The notes under the pieces were generated by a model. The model was not told the DNA's origin and made no database searches. It worked only from the letters and a program-made list of their open reading frames with translations. From positions 1 to 44,311 of IMG/VR virus record IMGVR_UViG_3300027881_001711: a stretch of DNA of 44,311 bases; one strand, given 5' to 3'. The position numbers and the translations under genes were made by a program. How positions within the stretch are numbered: position 1 is the first letter of the stretch; the number at the start of each line of letters is the position of its first letter. This DNA comes from a virus. This document shows, piece by piece, positions 15,863-24,680 of the stretch.

Positions 15863-16450
15863 ATGGCAGACAGAACCCCTGAACAGCAAGAACTCGTTGA
15901 TGCGGTAGTGCGCATACGGGGCGGCGCAGGCATGTGCTCATTCCGCTGCCCAAAGTGCGGATCGAGCCACTTTGGGTCGACGCAGGCCGTTAAGGGTGGC
16001 CCATTTACGCGACATTGTCATGGGCCCGCATGGACGTCGTCGACCGCTTCGGAACGCGGCCGTAGACATTGTGGCTGGTCTGGACCGACCGAAGACGCGC
16101 TACCTGACTACTACGCAGATATTGAGCTAGCAGGCATCATACTGCGCGGTTTGTGCAAGGACACCGAAGACCATGTATACGAGTGGCACGTGCAGCGCCA
16201 CTGGACAGCGCCTGAGCCCCACATTCATTGCTTGATAGGCAGTGCAAAGCGACGAACTCGCAGTCCACATACGCAAGTAGGCTGCGGCACATGCACCTTT
16301 ACCGAAGATGCAACATCTCCTGTTGCCATGGCGATCTGCCGGGCGATACTGGACTTCGAGAAAGATGGGCTACCGCCACGTAAGCGGCGGCGGGAGACGT
16401 ACAATACCTTGAAGGAGCGCTCAGAGGCGCTGCAACGTGGTGAGGCGTAA
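15863..16450 (+). CDS. hypothetical zinc-ribbon protein, 195 aa
   Basis: A purine-rich site (AGGAAAGAGG) directly precedes the ATG. An N-terminal Cys/His cluster (FRCPKCGSSHF, then RHCHGP and RRHCGWSGP, about residues 28-75) looks like a zinc ribbon. A second Cys pair (GCGTC) appears near residue 142. The C-terminus is basic. It may bind nucleic acid or a replication protein, as it lies between two helicase genes, but no family is recognised. It overlaps the next ATG by one base. Confidence 0.65.
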   Translation: MADRTPEQQELVDAVVRIRGGAGMCSFRCPKCGSSHFGSTQAVKGGPFTRHCHGPAWTSSTASERGRRHCGWSGPTEDALPDYYADIELAGIILRGLCKDTEDHVYEWHVQRHWTAPEPHIHCLIGSAKRRTRSPHTQVGCGTCTFTEDATSPVAMAICRAILDFEKDGLPPRKRRRETYNTLKERSEALQRGEA

Positions 16451-17148
16451 TGACTGAACAGGCCATAGCCGTTGGCGGACTGCAGCATCCACCTACAGAA
16501 GAGGTGGAGCCTGTGCGTGCTTGCGCGAACCCTACGCAAAACATGGCCAGGCGCCTACACGATGCGTACCAGCGCGAGTGCGCATGGCGCCGCCTACGCG
16601 TGGAAAAGGTGCGAAGCGCTGTTTACAGCAGCAAGGAGCTGCAGCCATTTTGGTTGAAGCTGGCGCGCGATCTGATCCTACAGGAGTGCGACAACCCGGA
16701 GCGCTTCATGCACGTTCAGTTCTGCTATGGCGTGCCCACGGGTACGACGCTAGCAACGTGTCCGTTCACGAACTCGCTGCAGACCACTGAGGCCTACAAG
16801 CGATACAGACGGCAGAGCACGCGCATGGATGCGCACCTGGCGCAAGACCTGCAGTCGAACTGCAGATCATTCGACTACGGGATGATGGACACCCGTGCGA
16901 GCTACCCGCATAAATCCGAGCGGGAGGCTTGGGATTTTGTTCTGCTGAACAAACTCTACGACATGTCCCCGCTCTTTCGCTACTGTATAGCGCACTCAGA
17001 GCACTTGGCCAGCACAACACGGCTGCACTACGACGAGGCCCTACAGCAGTTACTGTCAGATCCACAGGGCTATGCCAAGGTCTGGAAAGACGTCATTCCC
17101 CGGCAGCTGCTTGATACAGTTGCTAACATCTTGCAGACGAAGCTGTAG
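16450..17148 (+). CDS. hypothetical protein next to replicative helicase, 232 aa
   Basis: This is a largely helical protein with no recognised motif. It directly precedes the DnaB-like helicase gene, the place where some phages keep a helicase loader, but I see no Walker motif of a DnaC/DnaI-type ATPase, so that idea rests on position alone. The coding sequence contains an exact copy of the recurring dyad (16937-16952). Confidence 0.65.
   Translation: MTEQAIAVGGLQHPPTEEVEPVRACANPTQNMARRLHDAYQRECAWRRLRVEKVRSAVYSSKELQPFWLKLARDLILQECDNPERFMHVQFCYGVPTGTTLATCPFTNSLQTTEAYKRYRRQSTRMDAHLAQDLQSNCRSFDYGMMDTRASYPHKSEREAWDFVLLNKLYDMSPLFRYCIAHSEHLASTTRLHYDEALQQLLSDPQGYAKVWKDVIPRQLLDTVANILQTKL
16937..16952. 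promoter_or_regulatory. recurring dyad copy C, inside a gene (TTGTTC-TGCT-GAACAA)
   Basis: This exact copy encodes VLLNK inside the gene at 16450-17148. The outer bases also pair (T/A), giving a seven-bp arm. It is the only exact copy inside a coding sequence and about 210 bases upstream of the DnaB-like helicase start, so it may be chance or a distal site. Confidence 0.4.
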
Positions 17149-17160
17149 GAAAGGCATCAT

Positions 17161-18777
17161 ATGAACGATCTCATCACCTACGCTCGCCGAGAAGTCACGG
17201 ACTTCACGATCGAGTTTACGTTGATGCATGTGGCTCGCTGCGAGGAGGTATTCCAAGCAGCTAGGGCACATCTGTTGCCCGAACACTTCAGCGCAGCTGG
17301 TGAAGTTCCGCACCGAATCATCTGGTCTGCGGTGCTAGACTACTACTCACGGCACAATGCGCTACCCAGCTACAATGCGCTCTCAATGCGCGTACTCAGT
17401 GAGGCGCAGACGATGCGCAACCCGGTCGAGCATGTGCTCGTCGCCGTCAATGACATCGTGAAGTGGATGTACGACAAGCAGATTAACCCAGACGAAGATC
17501 TGACGCCCGACGAGGCAATAGAGACGCTTCGAGAGATCCTACTGGACCGCATGGCGAGCCACCGCCTACGCCAGGCTGTGACCTACGCACCAGAGGGCCA
17601 GATCTACAACCTGCCCAAGCTGATTGAGAACACGCAGCGACACATTGAGACAATCGGAGCGATTGGACGCGGCGTCGAGGGCAGCACAATGCCCGCGACG
17701 TGGGCGGAAGCAGGACGACCCAAAGTGCCGACCGGCGTCAACTTCATTGACAGAGTCATGGAGGGCGGATCAGAACCGGGCGACGTCAACGTCATCATTG
17801 GTGCCACTGGCGGCGGTAAGACAACACTGGCGATGCAGCTCGCGGTCTCGATGGCGCAGATTCAGCGGCAGATTGCGGAGCGCGGTAACGAGGGTAAGCC
17901 CGGACTGATTGTGTTTGTCAGCTACGAGGACAACATGCGGATGATGCAAATCCGCGCGGCCTCATTTGCGGCGGATGTACTCAAGAACCGCTTACGGTTC
18001 CTCAAGGACGATGATGAGCTCAGCAGCAAGGGCAACCTTGAAGAGTATGAGCACCACATGTATAGCAACATGAAGGCGCCAGAAGAGCTGCTCGGTGAAC
18101 GTGAGCGCCTGACACAGGCTATGCCGTGGCTCAACAAGTACCTGCGTCTTATCGACTTTCACGACGGCGCGAGCGGCGGCAATGGCCACGTAACTGAGGT
18201 ACGCCAGCGGCTGATGGCTATCCAGGAGAAGGCAGACATGCCGATCCGTGCGGTCTTCATGGACTGGGCGGGACAGATGATCCGCAACTACCTGTTGGGG
18301 CAGGGCAAGGCCGTTGAGGGCGGTACGATGTCCCTGGAGCTTTCTGGGCTGGTTGGACGAGCCAAGCGCGAGATCGCTACGCCGTTTGACTGTACGGTAT
18401 GGATACCACACCAGCTAGCAGGTCGACTGACTAATCGGCCGCCAGCTTCTGTACCGCACCACTCGGAAGCAGAGTGGTGCTCATCATTTGCTAATAACGC
18501 GTGGTACGCGTTCTGTCTGGGAACAAAGGATGAAGAGCATAGTGTGGTCCAGATCACGGCGACTAAGACACGACATGGCGAACCTATTCCGCCCGCAATC
18601 TGTAAGCTTGACGGTGCATTTTGCCGTCTGCTAGATGTGTCCGACCAGTTTTCGCGCGACCCGGTAAGTCGCCGGCTGGTGCCTACGCAGGAAGTTGAGC
18701 AATATCACGAGAACATCACGACATCACGTCGCGGCACCGAGAACGTGCATTCTGAGATCATGAGGACATACGCATGA
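17161..18777 (+). CDS. replicative DNA helicase, DnaB-like, 538 aa
   Basis: The N-terminal 150 residues are helical as in DnaB. A linker then leads to the RecA-like motor, with TGVNFIDRVMEGG followed by Walker A GATGGGKT (214-221) and a Walker B-like strand (VFMDWAGQM, about 362-370). A KTRHGEP segment near the C-terminus resembles the motif near the arginine finger in this family. It should unwind the fork 5' to 3' ahead of the polymerase and interact with the primase encoded by the next gene. The stop overlaps the primase start (ATGA). Confidence 0.9.
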   Translation: MNDLITYARREVTDFTIEFTLMHVARCEEVFQAARAHLLPEHFSAAGEVPHRIIWSAVLDYYSRHNALPSYNALSMRVLSEAQTMRNPVEHVLVAVNDIVKWMYDKQINPDEDLTPDEAIETLREILLDRMASHRLRQAVTYAPEGQIYNLPKLIENTQRHIETIGAIGRGVEGSTMPATWAEAGRPKVPTGVNFIDRVMEGGSEPGDVNVIIGATGGGKTTLAMQLAVSMAQIQRQIAERGNEGKPGLIVFVSYEDNMRMMQIRAASFAADVLKNRLRFLKDDDELSSKGNLEEYEHHMYSNMKAPEELLGERERLTQAMPWLNKYLRLIDFHDGASGGNGHVTEVRQRLMAIQEKADMPIRAVFMDWAGQMIRNYLLGQGKAVEGGTMSLELSGLVGRAKREIATPFDCTVWIPHQLAGRLTNRPPASVPHHSEAEWCSSFANNAWYAFCLGTKDEEHSVVQITATKTRHGEPIPPAICKLDGAFCRLLDVSDQFSRDPVSRRLVPTQEVEQYHENITTSRRGTENVHSEIMRTYA

Positions 18778-19928
18778 TTGACACTGTGTCGCGCATCAAG
18801 GATCTGGGTAAGCACTTGGTGCGCGGTGACGCACCGGTACTGAACCCATACCTATACGATGCGCTGCAGACTAGGTTCGGAGACGTCATGATTGCCAAGC
18901 AAGGCGAGGGCTCAGATGGCCACCGCGTTGTTGACAGCAGTGGCGCACGCTACAAGTTCACCAATGCGGGTGAGTATTACCGCGCAAACTGTCCGTTCTG
19001 TATGCGTAAGAACGCCGTGGATACCAAACACCGCCTGTGGATTCACCACCGGTGGGGCGTAGGTCTGGACGAAGACGACGAGAATTGCGTTGATGACAAG
19101 TTCTGGTGGGCGTGTATCTGCTACAACGAGCAGTGCATGGAAGACCGCGAGAACGTTAAGACACTGCAGAATTGGATCTACGGCGGTATTGGCCGCGAGC
19201 GCCATGCCCCCAAGATCAAGATCCGCGAGGGCACGAGTGCAGGTGCGTCACTTGGCCTCACACGATGGCCAGGGCGCTGTATACGTGTAGATCAGTTACG
19301 GCCAGAGCACAATGCTTGTCAGTATTTGCTGGGGCGTGGCTTCGATCCTGCGGTGGTTGGCCGCGACTACTGGGTGTCGTACTGCGAGGCGGCTGACGTT
19401 GACTTTCCGCTGGCAAATGCCAGGCTCATCATGCCGATCCATATGAACGGCCAGATGGTAGGTTGGCAAGCGCGGCCGCCCTACGACATCAACTGGAAGG
19501 CTACAGGACAGCAGAAGTATCTGAACTGTCCGGGCATGAACAGGCGACTGATGCTCTACGGTTTCGACAACTCGAAGGTCTTGCCCTTCTGTATCATCAC
19601 TGAGGGGGTAACCGATACGTGGGCAATAGGCGCTGGCGCCATTTCATTGCTCGGCAAAAGCATGTCGATGCAGCAAGCTGACCTGATCGTTGCAACGTGG
19701 AAGGTGGCAGTGATTGCACTGGATGCGGATGCACAAGACAGAGTACAAGCAATCCGTAATTTGATCAGGAACAAGATACCGCTTATCGTGATTACGTTAC
19801 CTCCCGGGCTCGATCCCGCGGATATAGAACCAGATTTCTTCTGGGATCTTGTCCATATGGAAGCGACGCGTCAGGGTGTAGACCTGTTGTCGTTAGGCGA
19901 CAACACGCAGAAAGAGATGAGACTTTGA
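18774..19928 (+). CDS. DNA primase with zinc finger and TOPRIM domain, 384 aa
   Basis: A zinc finger is formed by CPFC (73-76) and CYNEQC (116-121). The TOPRIM domain shows ITEGVTD (about 275-281), carrying the conserved Glu, and IALDADAQD (about 313-321), carrying the DxD. It should make RNA primers for the polymerase encoded next. At 384 residues it lacks a fused helicase domain, which is supplied by the separate upstream gene. The stop codon overlaps the polymerase TTG start (TTGA). Confidence 0.88.
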   Translation: MIDTVSRIKDLGKHLVRGDAPVLNPYLYDALQTRFGDVMIAKQGEGSDGHRVVDSSGARYKFTNAGEYYRANCPFCMRKNAVDTKHRLWIHHRWGVGLDEDDENCVDDKFWWACICYNEQCMEDRENVKTLQNWIYGGIGRERHAPKIKIREGTSAGASLGLTRWPGRCIRVDQLRPEHNACQYLLGRGFDPAVVGRDYWVSYCEAADVDFPLANARLIMPIHMNGQMVGWQARPPYDINWKATGQQKYLNCPGMNRRLMLYGFDNSKVLPFCIITEGVTDTWAIGAGAISLLGKSMSMQQADLIVATWKVAVIALDADAQDRVQAIRNLIRNKIPLIVITLPPGLDPADIEPDFFWDLVHMEATRQGVDLLSLGDNTQKEMRL

Positions 19929-22900
19929 TACCCGACCTCACACGTGATGATCTAGAGGCAATTTTCCGCGGCGACGCGAACAATGCGTACGCTATGCGTT
20001 ATCCGATGTACCCGTTGCTATCTCCCGGCATGCCGCCCGCTGGCCCCAATATGATCGCGCACGCAAAAGCGCTTGGCGACGACACGCCATACGAATTTGA
20101 GGGTAAGGGCAAGGACAAGCGTGCGGTATCTGTGGGATACATGCTCCAGTGTCTCTATTTGCGATGCCTCTACGACAACGAGTTCTCGTTGCCGATCAAG
20201 CTCAAAGGTGTTACGGAGCCTGCAAGGGTAATTCCGGGGCACCTCTGGAACTCTGCGCCTGATGGGCCAAAGTATCTGGAGGACGAGTATCTAGAGGGGC
20301 GTCCGCGTGTGTTGGTTGTCGGTAAGATGCCAGGACAGGAAGAGCTACGTGACGGACGCAACCTGTGCGGACCGTCTGGTCGGCAGCTGCGCGAGACGCT
20401 AGTTGCTGTTGGGATTGATGAAGCGGACCTTGGTGACTGGTATGTGTGCAACCTGGTGCGCTGGGCGCACCTGAACCCGCAAAGCAGCGCAGTGCCTGCG
20501 GCGTGGATCAAGGATTGCCTACCGCTGCTGCACCAGGACATTCGCTTCTACTTGCCGGACTACATACTGTGCCTTGGTGCCGAGGCCACAAAAGCCGTAT
20601 GCGGATCCGGACACACCGTGAACAACATGATTGGCAGGTACATCGAGATCGAGGAACCGCTGCACGAACCGGGCGATGAGCCCATCATGCACAAGATGAA
20701 GGTCATGTCTGTTACGCACCCAGCTGCGGTGCTAAGACGAACCGAGCGGTTCCCGCAGTTCGAAGCAACGTTACGCAACTTCAGTCAACTTATCCGAGGT
20801 GAGGAGTTCACCGCTAGCTCAGACAAGGAGATTACGGTTCAATGCGTGTACACGGAACGGGAACTACGGGAGTTGGTCGATTTCGTGCTATCCAAGCCAG
20901 GCCTGAAGAAGATAGCTGTAGACGGGGAGTGGCACGGACAGCATCCGGGGGACCCAGGTTCGTACCTACGAACTATCCAGCTCAGCTGGCATGGGAAGCA
21001 TTCGATCGTCGTCGTACTGAGGCAGCAAGGTGGCGACGCTGTATTCATGCCTTCTATCCCGTCAGCAATATCCCAGCTTCAGCGCCTACTTGACCGCGAT
21101 GACGTCCAGCTCGGTGGCTCATTCTTCTCGTCTGACCTGCCGTGGCTTGAGCATATCGGACTGCACATAGCGCATCGTTTCTGTGTACCACCCGCTGTTG
21201 CAGACGTACGCGGCGGTGACTATGCGGGCGGTTTTGACGTGGCGCTTGCGCATCATGCGTACAACGAGACCGGGGACTTCAAGCTCGAGGTCATGGCGTC
21301 GCGCCTTTGCGGCGCAGATCGCTGGGACGCAGCGCTCAACGAGTGGAAGAAGGCGTATCTTGCTGAACGCAAAATGAAGGACGAAGAGTTGGAGGGCTAT
21401 GGTGAGTGTCCGGACGATATCCTGCTGCCCTACGGCGGTAAGGATGCAGCCTACACACGGCAGCTTATGGACATACACTGCAAGCTTCTCAATGCGGACT
21501 TGTTCGGTAACGACTGTTGGACGCCCTTCCATATCAGCATGATGGCCTTCCCGGCCTTCAATGAGATGGGCACGATGGGCGTGAAGGTTGATAGAGAGCG
21601 CATCAACGCGCTGACGGATACCTTCCAAGAGGCGCGTACCTCGAAGCTACAGGCGCTACGAGAGGCGATCCATTGGCCAACGTTCAATCCGCGGAGTCCA
21701 CAGCAAAGCGTAGAGTTCCTCTTTGGACAGGCTTACTCCACCAAGTTCGATAAGGACTCTGGTGAGCGCCTGAGTGTGCGCCCATCTGGCGCAGTCACGC
21801 TAAACTTGCCGCCCGTCAAGACGACAGGCAAGGGCAAGCCGTGGGCCTGGGTCGAGGCTAGGGGCGATACCAACAAGTTCTCGCCCTCCACAGACAAGGA
21901 AGTATGTGGCATCCTTGGACTGCAGCACCCATTGGCGTTGCAACTACGTGATGTCCGCCTTGTCGACCAGGTGTTGAAATCTGTGTTTCGGCCGCCATTG
22001 GTACGCAAGGGCGAGACAGAGATGGCGCGCGACCGTGAGGGTCGTCGTGTCTATGCTGGAGGCATTGCAAAGTTCATTTGCTATGACGAACGTGTCCGCA
22101 GCAGCTTTCAGCAGGTCAAGGAAACAGGCCGAGCCTCATCTGCACGGCCTCCGCTGCAGAACATCAGCAAGCGTCGCGAGCAGGACTACAAGCGTATTCT
22201 GGGCGACCGCTACAACTGGCCGATCCGTTCCTTCATTGTGAGCAACACCGACGTTGACTACGGGGAGCCTACCGTGCTGGTCGAAGCTGACTACAGGGGC
22301 GCTGAGCTACTCGGCATGGCTGTGATGTCGCGTGATCCGACAATGCTGGATCATTGCTTGCGTGCGAATCTGGACGACGATGACCCGAATTTCTACGATA
22401 TCCATTCACACATCGCCGTGCTCGCCTTCCGTTTGGACTGCGAGCCAACAAAAGCCGGACTCGAGAGTATTGACCAGGTTGGTAAGCGGATAGCTGCCAA
22501 GAACATCATCTTCGGCGTAGGCTATGGCCGCACAGCAGAAGCTTGTGCACGCCAATGTCAGGAAGAAGGCGTACCGATTACCACGAGTGAGGCACAGCAG
22601 ATCATCAACACGATCTTCGAGCTGTATCCCGGTATTCCGCGGCTCCAAGATGCGCTGCGTGCGCGTGTATCTGAGCCGGGCTGGATCAAGAACTGCTTTG
22701 GGCGCTATCGGCGCTTCATCGCAACAAGCGACCGCGGAGCGATGGGCGAGCTTGAGCGTCAAGCATTGAACTTCCCGTTCCAGTCGATGGTCGCCGACGC
22801 TGTAAGCACGGCACTTTACTACTTGTACAGGCATCAACGTAAGTCAGAGCTTGGGTACAAGATTGCCCTCCAGTTGCATGACGCTGTCATTCTGGAGGTA

Positions 22901-23128
22901 CCGCTACGCAGCCTGGATGCTGTTTGTCATGAAATCCTTCCGGAGTGCATGGTAGAAAGCGTCCCGTTTAGGGCATGCGATCTCAGCGGTGTCCCTTTCA
23001 CGGACAGCCCTGAGTATCGGTTCGGCATCGACGTCGATGTTGCCACCCGTTGGGGTGTGAAGCTGTCGTTACAGGAGTGCGATGAGCTGGGTATCAGCCA
23101 CGAATATGGCTCCGCTAAAGCAGGCTAA
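19925..23128 (+). CDS. family A DNA polymerase with N-terminal uracil-DNA glycosylase domain, 1067 aa
   Basis: Three parts are visible. Residues of about 127-290 are a family 4-like UDG domain (VVGKMPGQEE at 131-140, the NLCGPSGRQL loop, VCNLVRW, and the late motif THPAAVLRR at 264-272). Residues of about 305-520 are a 3'-5' exonuclease (VDGEW 332-336, exo III YGGKDAAYTR). The polymerase domain has motif A VEADYRGAEL (Asp about 788), motif B GKRIAAKNIIFGVGYG (about 853-868) and motif C LHDAV (about 985). UDG-polymerase fusions are known in SPO1-type phages. Motif C reads HDA instead of the usual HDE. The start is a TTG overlapping the primase stop, with AAAGAG upstream; the first ATG (19994) would trim 23 residues. 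Confidence 0.93.
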   Translation: MIPDLTRDDLEAIFRGDANNAYAMRYPMYPLLSPGMPPAGPNMIAHAKALGDDTPYEFEGKGKDKRAVSVGYMLQCLYLRCLYDNEFSLPIKLKGVTEPARVIPGHLWNSAPDGPKYLEDEYLEGRPRVLVVGKMPGQEELRDGRNLCGPSGRQLRETLVAVGIDEADLGDWYVCNLVRWAHLNPQSSAVPAAWIKDCLPLLHQDIRFYLPDYILCLGAEATKAVCGSGHTVNNMIGRYIEIEEPLHEPGDEPIMHKMKVMSVTHPAAVLRRTERFPQFEATLRNFSQLIRGEEFTASSDKEITVQCVYTERELRELVDFVLSKPGLKKIAVDGEWHGQHPGDPGSYLRTIQLSWHGKHSIVVVLRQQGGDAVFMPSIPSAISQLQRLLDRDDVQLGGSFFSSDLPWLEHIGLHIAHRFCVPPAVADVRGGDYAGGFDVALAHHAYNETGDFKLEVMASRLCGADRWDAALNEWKKAYLAERKMKDEELEGYGECPDDILLPYGGKDAAYTRQLMDIHCKLLNADLFGNDCWTPFHISMMAFPAFNEMGTMGVKVDRERINALTDTFQEARTSKLQALREAIHWPTFNPRSPQQSVEFLFGQAYSTKFDKDSGERLSVRPSGAVTLNLPPVKTTGKGKPWAWVEARGDTNKFSPSTDKEVCGILGLQHPLALQLRDVRLVDQVLKSVFRPPLVRKGETEMARDREGRRVYAGGIAKFICYDERVRSSFQQVKETGRASSARPPLQNISKRREQDYKRILGDRYNWPIRSFIVSNTDVDYGEPTVLVEADYRGAELLGMAVMSRDPTMLDHCLRANLDDDDPNFYDIHSHIAVLAFRLDCEPTKAGLESIDQVGKRIAAKNIIFGVGYGRTAEACARQCQEEGVPITTSEAQQIINTIFELYPGIPRLQDALRARVSEPGWIKNCFGRYRRFIATSDRGAMGELERQALNFPFQSMVADAVSTALYYLYRHQRKSELGYKIALQLHDAVILEVPLRSLDAVCHEILPECMVESVPFRACDLSGVPFTDSPEYRFGIDVDVATRWGVKLSLQECDELGISHEYGSAKAG

Positions 23129-23134
23129 TGGGGC

Positions 23135-23163
23135 TTGTTTTGCTGGGGCGTTTGTGCCATAAT
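23135..23163 (+). promoter_or_regulatory. extended -10 promoter
   Basis: TTGTTT (23135-23140), a 17-base spacer and CATAAT (23158-23163) with an upstream TGC giving an extended -10. It lies in the 98-base gap after the polymerase gene and serves the gene at 23227, which also has the near-consensus ribosome binding site AAGGAGG (23215-23221). Confidence 0.6.
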
Positions 23164-23226
23164 CAGCTACTTAACTTCCATACGACAGCTTACCAACTTG
23201 TACCTTTTTTCAGTAAGGAGGCGTGA

Positions 23227-24588
23227 ATGGCACGTCAAGGAGCCGTAGCGACAGGTCGCTACAGAATGAGTCGCGAGGGGCAGAGTTCTGCTCGCGGGCT
23301 GCAAGGGATGTACATCTTGCAGGAAGGAGCCGGTTGTCAAATCTACCGGCCAACATGGCAGGGAACACGAACGATCTTTCGGCCGTTCCCAGGGCGAAAT
23401 CCCGAGAACACTGCAGAGTGGGATCCGTTCCGCCTATCGGATGAGGATCGTGACTTCGGAGACTGGATCCGCCGTTACGACATGGCGTTTAGCTTCGGCG
23501 TTCCGGGGATCACTTTTGTCCTCAAGAACCCGTGCGATAAGGCGCTGGACGACCAGCAGAATCCGGTCTGGATGCTCTTCCGCGCGCTCACCCAGGCGGT
23601 GAAAGCCGGCCAGGGCGAGCAGAGCTGGAACCCGCTGATCTTCGGCGCAACAGGTCGCGCTGCGCCCATCAACGCCCCAAAAGATGGTTACATCATGCAG
23701 GGCATTCTGATGGAGCACAAGTCGCAACCGCAGAACCCGCCGAAGGGATGCATGATGGAGCACCAGCCCATCGTGCTCCTGATGAGTCAGTCCGCCGGTG
23801 CGTCGCTCATCGACAAGCTGTCCGAGAAGGACGCCGAGGGCAACTGGGTCTACAACGACCTAACAGACCTCGACGCTGGCGGATTCATCCAGTTCCACCA
23901 GGCCGGTACGCAAACGCAGTACCAGCAGGGCGGTAACGCTGGCGGGCGCCAAATGGGCACTAACGCCGTAGGTGGCGGCCCCGCGGACAGCAACCGCTAC
24001 GAGGTCGAGATCCGCGAGAACTACAACGGCATTTCGCCGACGTTCGAGAACGTGCAGGAGATCGCGCAGGCACACGTCAAGCCGTGGGACGATATTATCC
24101 GTATCCCATCGACCGAGGAACAGGTCCGCATGCTTTGCGGCGCTGGCATCCCCGCGTCTGCTATCATCTATGCCCTTGGCGACGTCTACGGGGATTTTAT
24201 CCCACAGCACGTGTACGACCAGGCGAAAGCCCAGTCGTCGAGGACGTCGGTTCCGTTTGAGAGTACGGAAGCGGCACCTGCTGCAAGTCCTATGGGCCCG
24301 GCTACACCGAGCCCGCAACAGGACCCAAGCCTACCTGCCACGCAAGAGCAGCCGTCGCAGCCCGTAGCTGCGCAGCCTGCAACACCGGCAGAGGCACCGG
24401 CAGCGGCAGCAGCACCGATGACCGGTGCCCCGATGACCGGTGCCCCAATGACGGGGGCCCCGGCAGCGGCAGCGCCTGCGCAGGGTTTCGACCCGCCGCC
24501 GACGCATGCTGACGCTGATCGCAGCAAAGCCACGACGGATGCCCTTGAAAAGGCACGTCAACGGGCGGCTGGAGCAGCAACGACGTAG
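23227..24588 (+). CDS. candidate single-stranded-DNA-binding protein, 453 aa
   Basis: Residues 1-340 form a globular part with a conserved-looking segment rich in aromatic and basic residues (QIYRPTWQGTRTIFRPFPG, about 38-56). The C-terminal 110 residues are a low-complexity Pro/Ala/Gln-rich tail with three tandem MTGAP repeats. The SSB call is inference: it lies between the polymerase and a RecA-like recombinase, and has its own promoter, a strong ribosome binding site and its own terminator, as expected for a protein needed in high copy. A typical acidic SSB tip is absent, so a structural or other abundant protein is possible. Confidence 0.5.
   Translation: MARQGAVATGRYRMSREGQSSARGLQGMYILQEGAGCQIYRPTWQGTRTIFRPFPGRNPENTAEWDPFRLSDEDRDFGDWIRRYDMAFSFGVPGITFVLKNPCDKALDDQQNPVWMLFRALTQAVKAGQGEQSWNPLIFGATGRAAPINAPKDGYIMQGILMEHKSQPQNPPKGCMMEHQPIVLLMSQSAGASLIDKLSEKDAEGNWVYNDLTDLDAGGFIQFHQAGTQTQYQQGGNAGGRQMGTNAVGGGPADSNRYEVEIRENYNGISPTFENVQEIAQAHVKPWDDIIRIPSTEEQVRMLCGAGIPASAIIYALGDVYGDFIPQHVYDQAKAQSSRTSVPFESTEAAPAASPMGPATPSPQQDPSLPATQEQPSQPVAAQPATPAEAPAAAAAPMTGAPMTGAPMTGAPAAAAPAQGFDPPPTHADADRSKATTDALEKARQRAAGAATT
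24418..24462 (+). repeat. three tandem 15-bp repeats encoding MTGAP
   Basis: ATG-ACC-GGT-GCC-CC(G/A) occurs twice in a row and a third, diverged copy (ATG-ACG-GGG-GCC-CCG) follows. The third unit keeps the amino acids but changes codons, which suggests selection on the peptide or drift after duplication. It lies in the low-complexity tail of the candidate SSB. Confidence 0.85.
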
Positions 24589-24598
24589 CATCAATAGT

Positions 24599-24667
24599 CC
24601 CCCACAAGGCCCAGCAGCGCGCTAGTTTGCACGCTCTAGCCGCTCAGGGCCTCGTGGGGGCTTTTTT
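24599..24667 (+). terminator. strong intrinsic terminator between candidate SSB and RecA-like genes
   Basis: CCCCCAC-A-AGGCCC (24599-24612) pairs with GGGCCT-C-GTGGGGG (24647-24660), and C plus six T follow. The ribosome binding site of the recombinase gene (GAGGGA, 24672-24677) begins only a few bases after the T-run, so recombinase mRNA must come from read-through or from a promoter inside this element. Confidence 0.9.
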
Positions 24668-24680
24668 CTTTGAGGGACAA

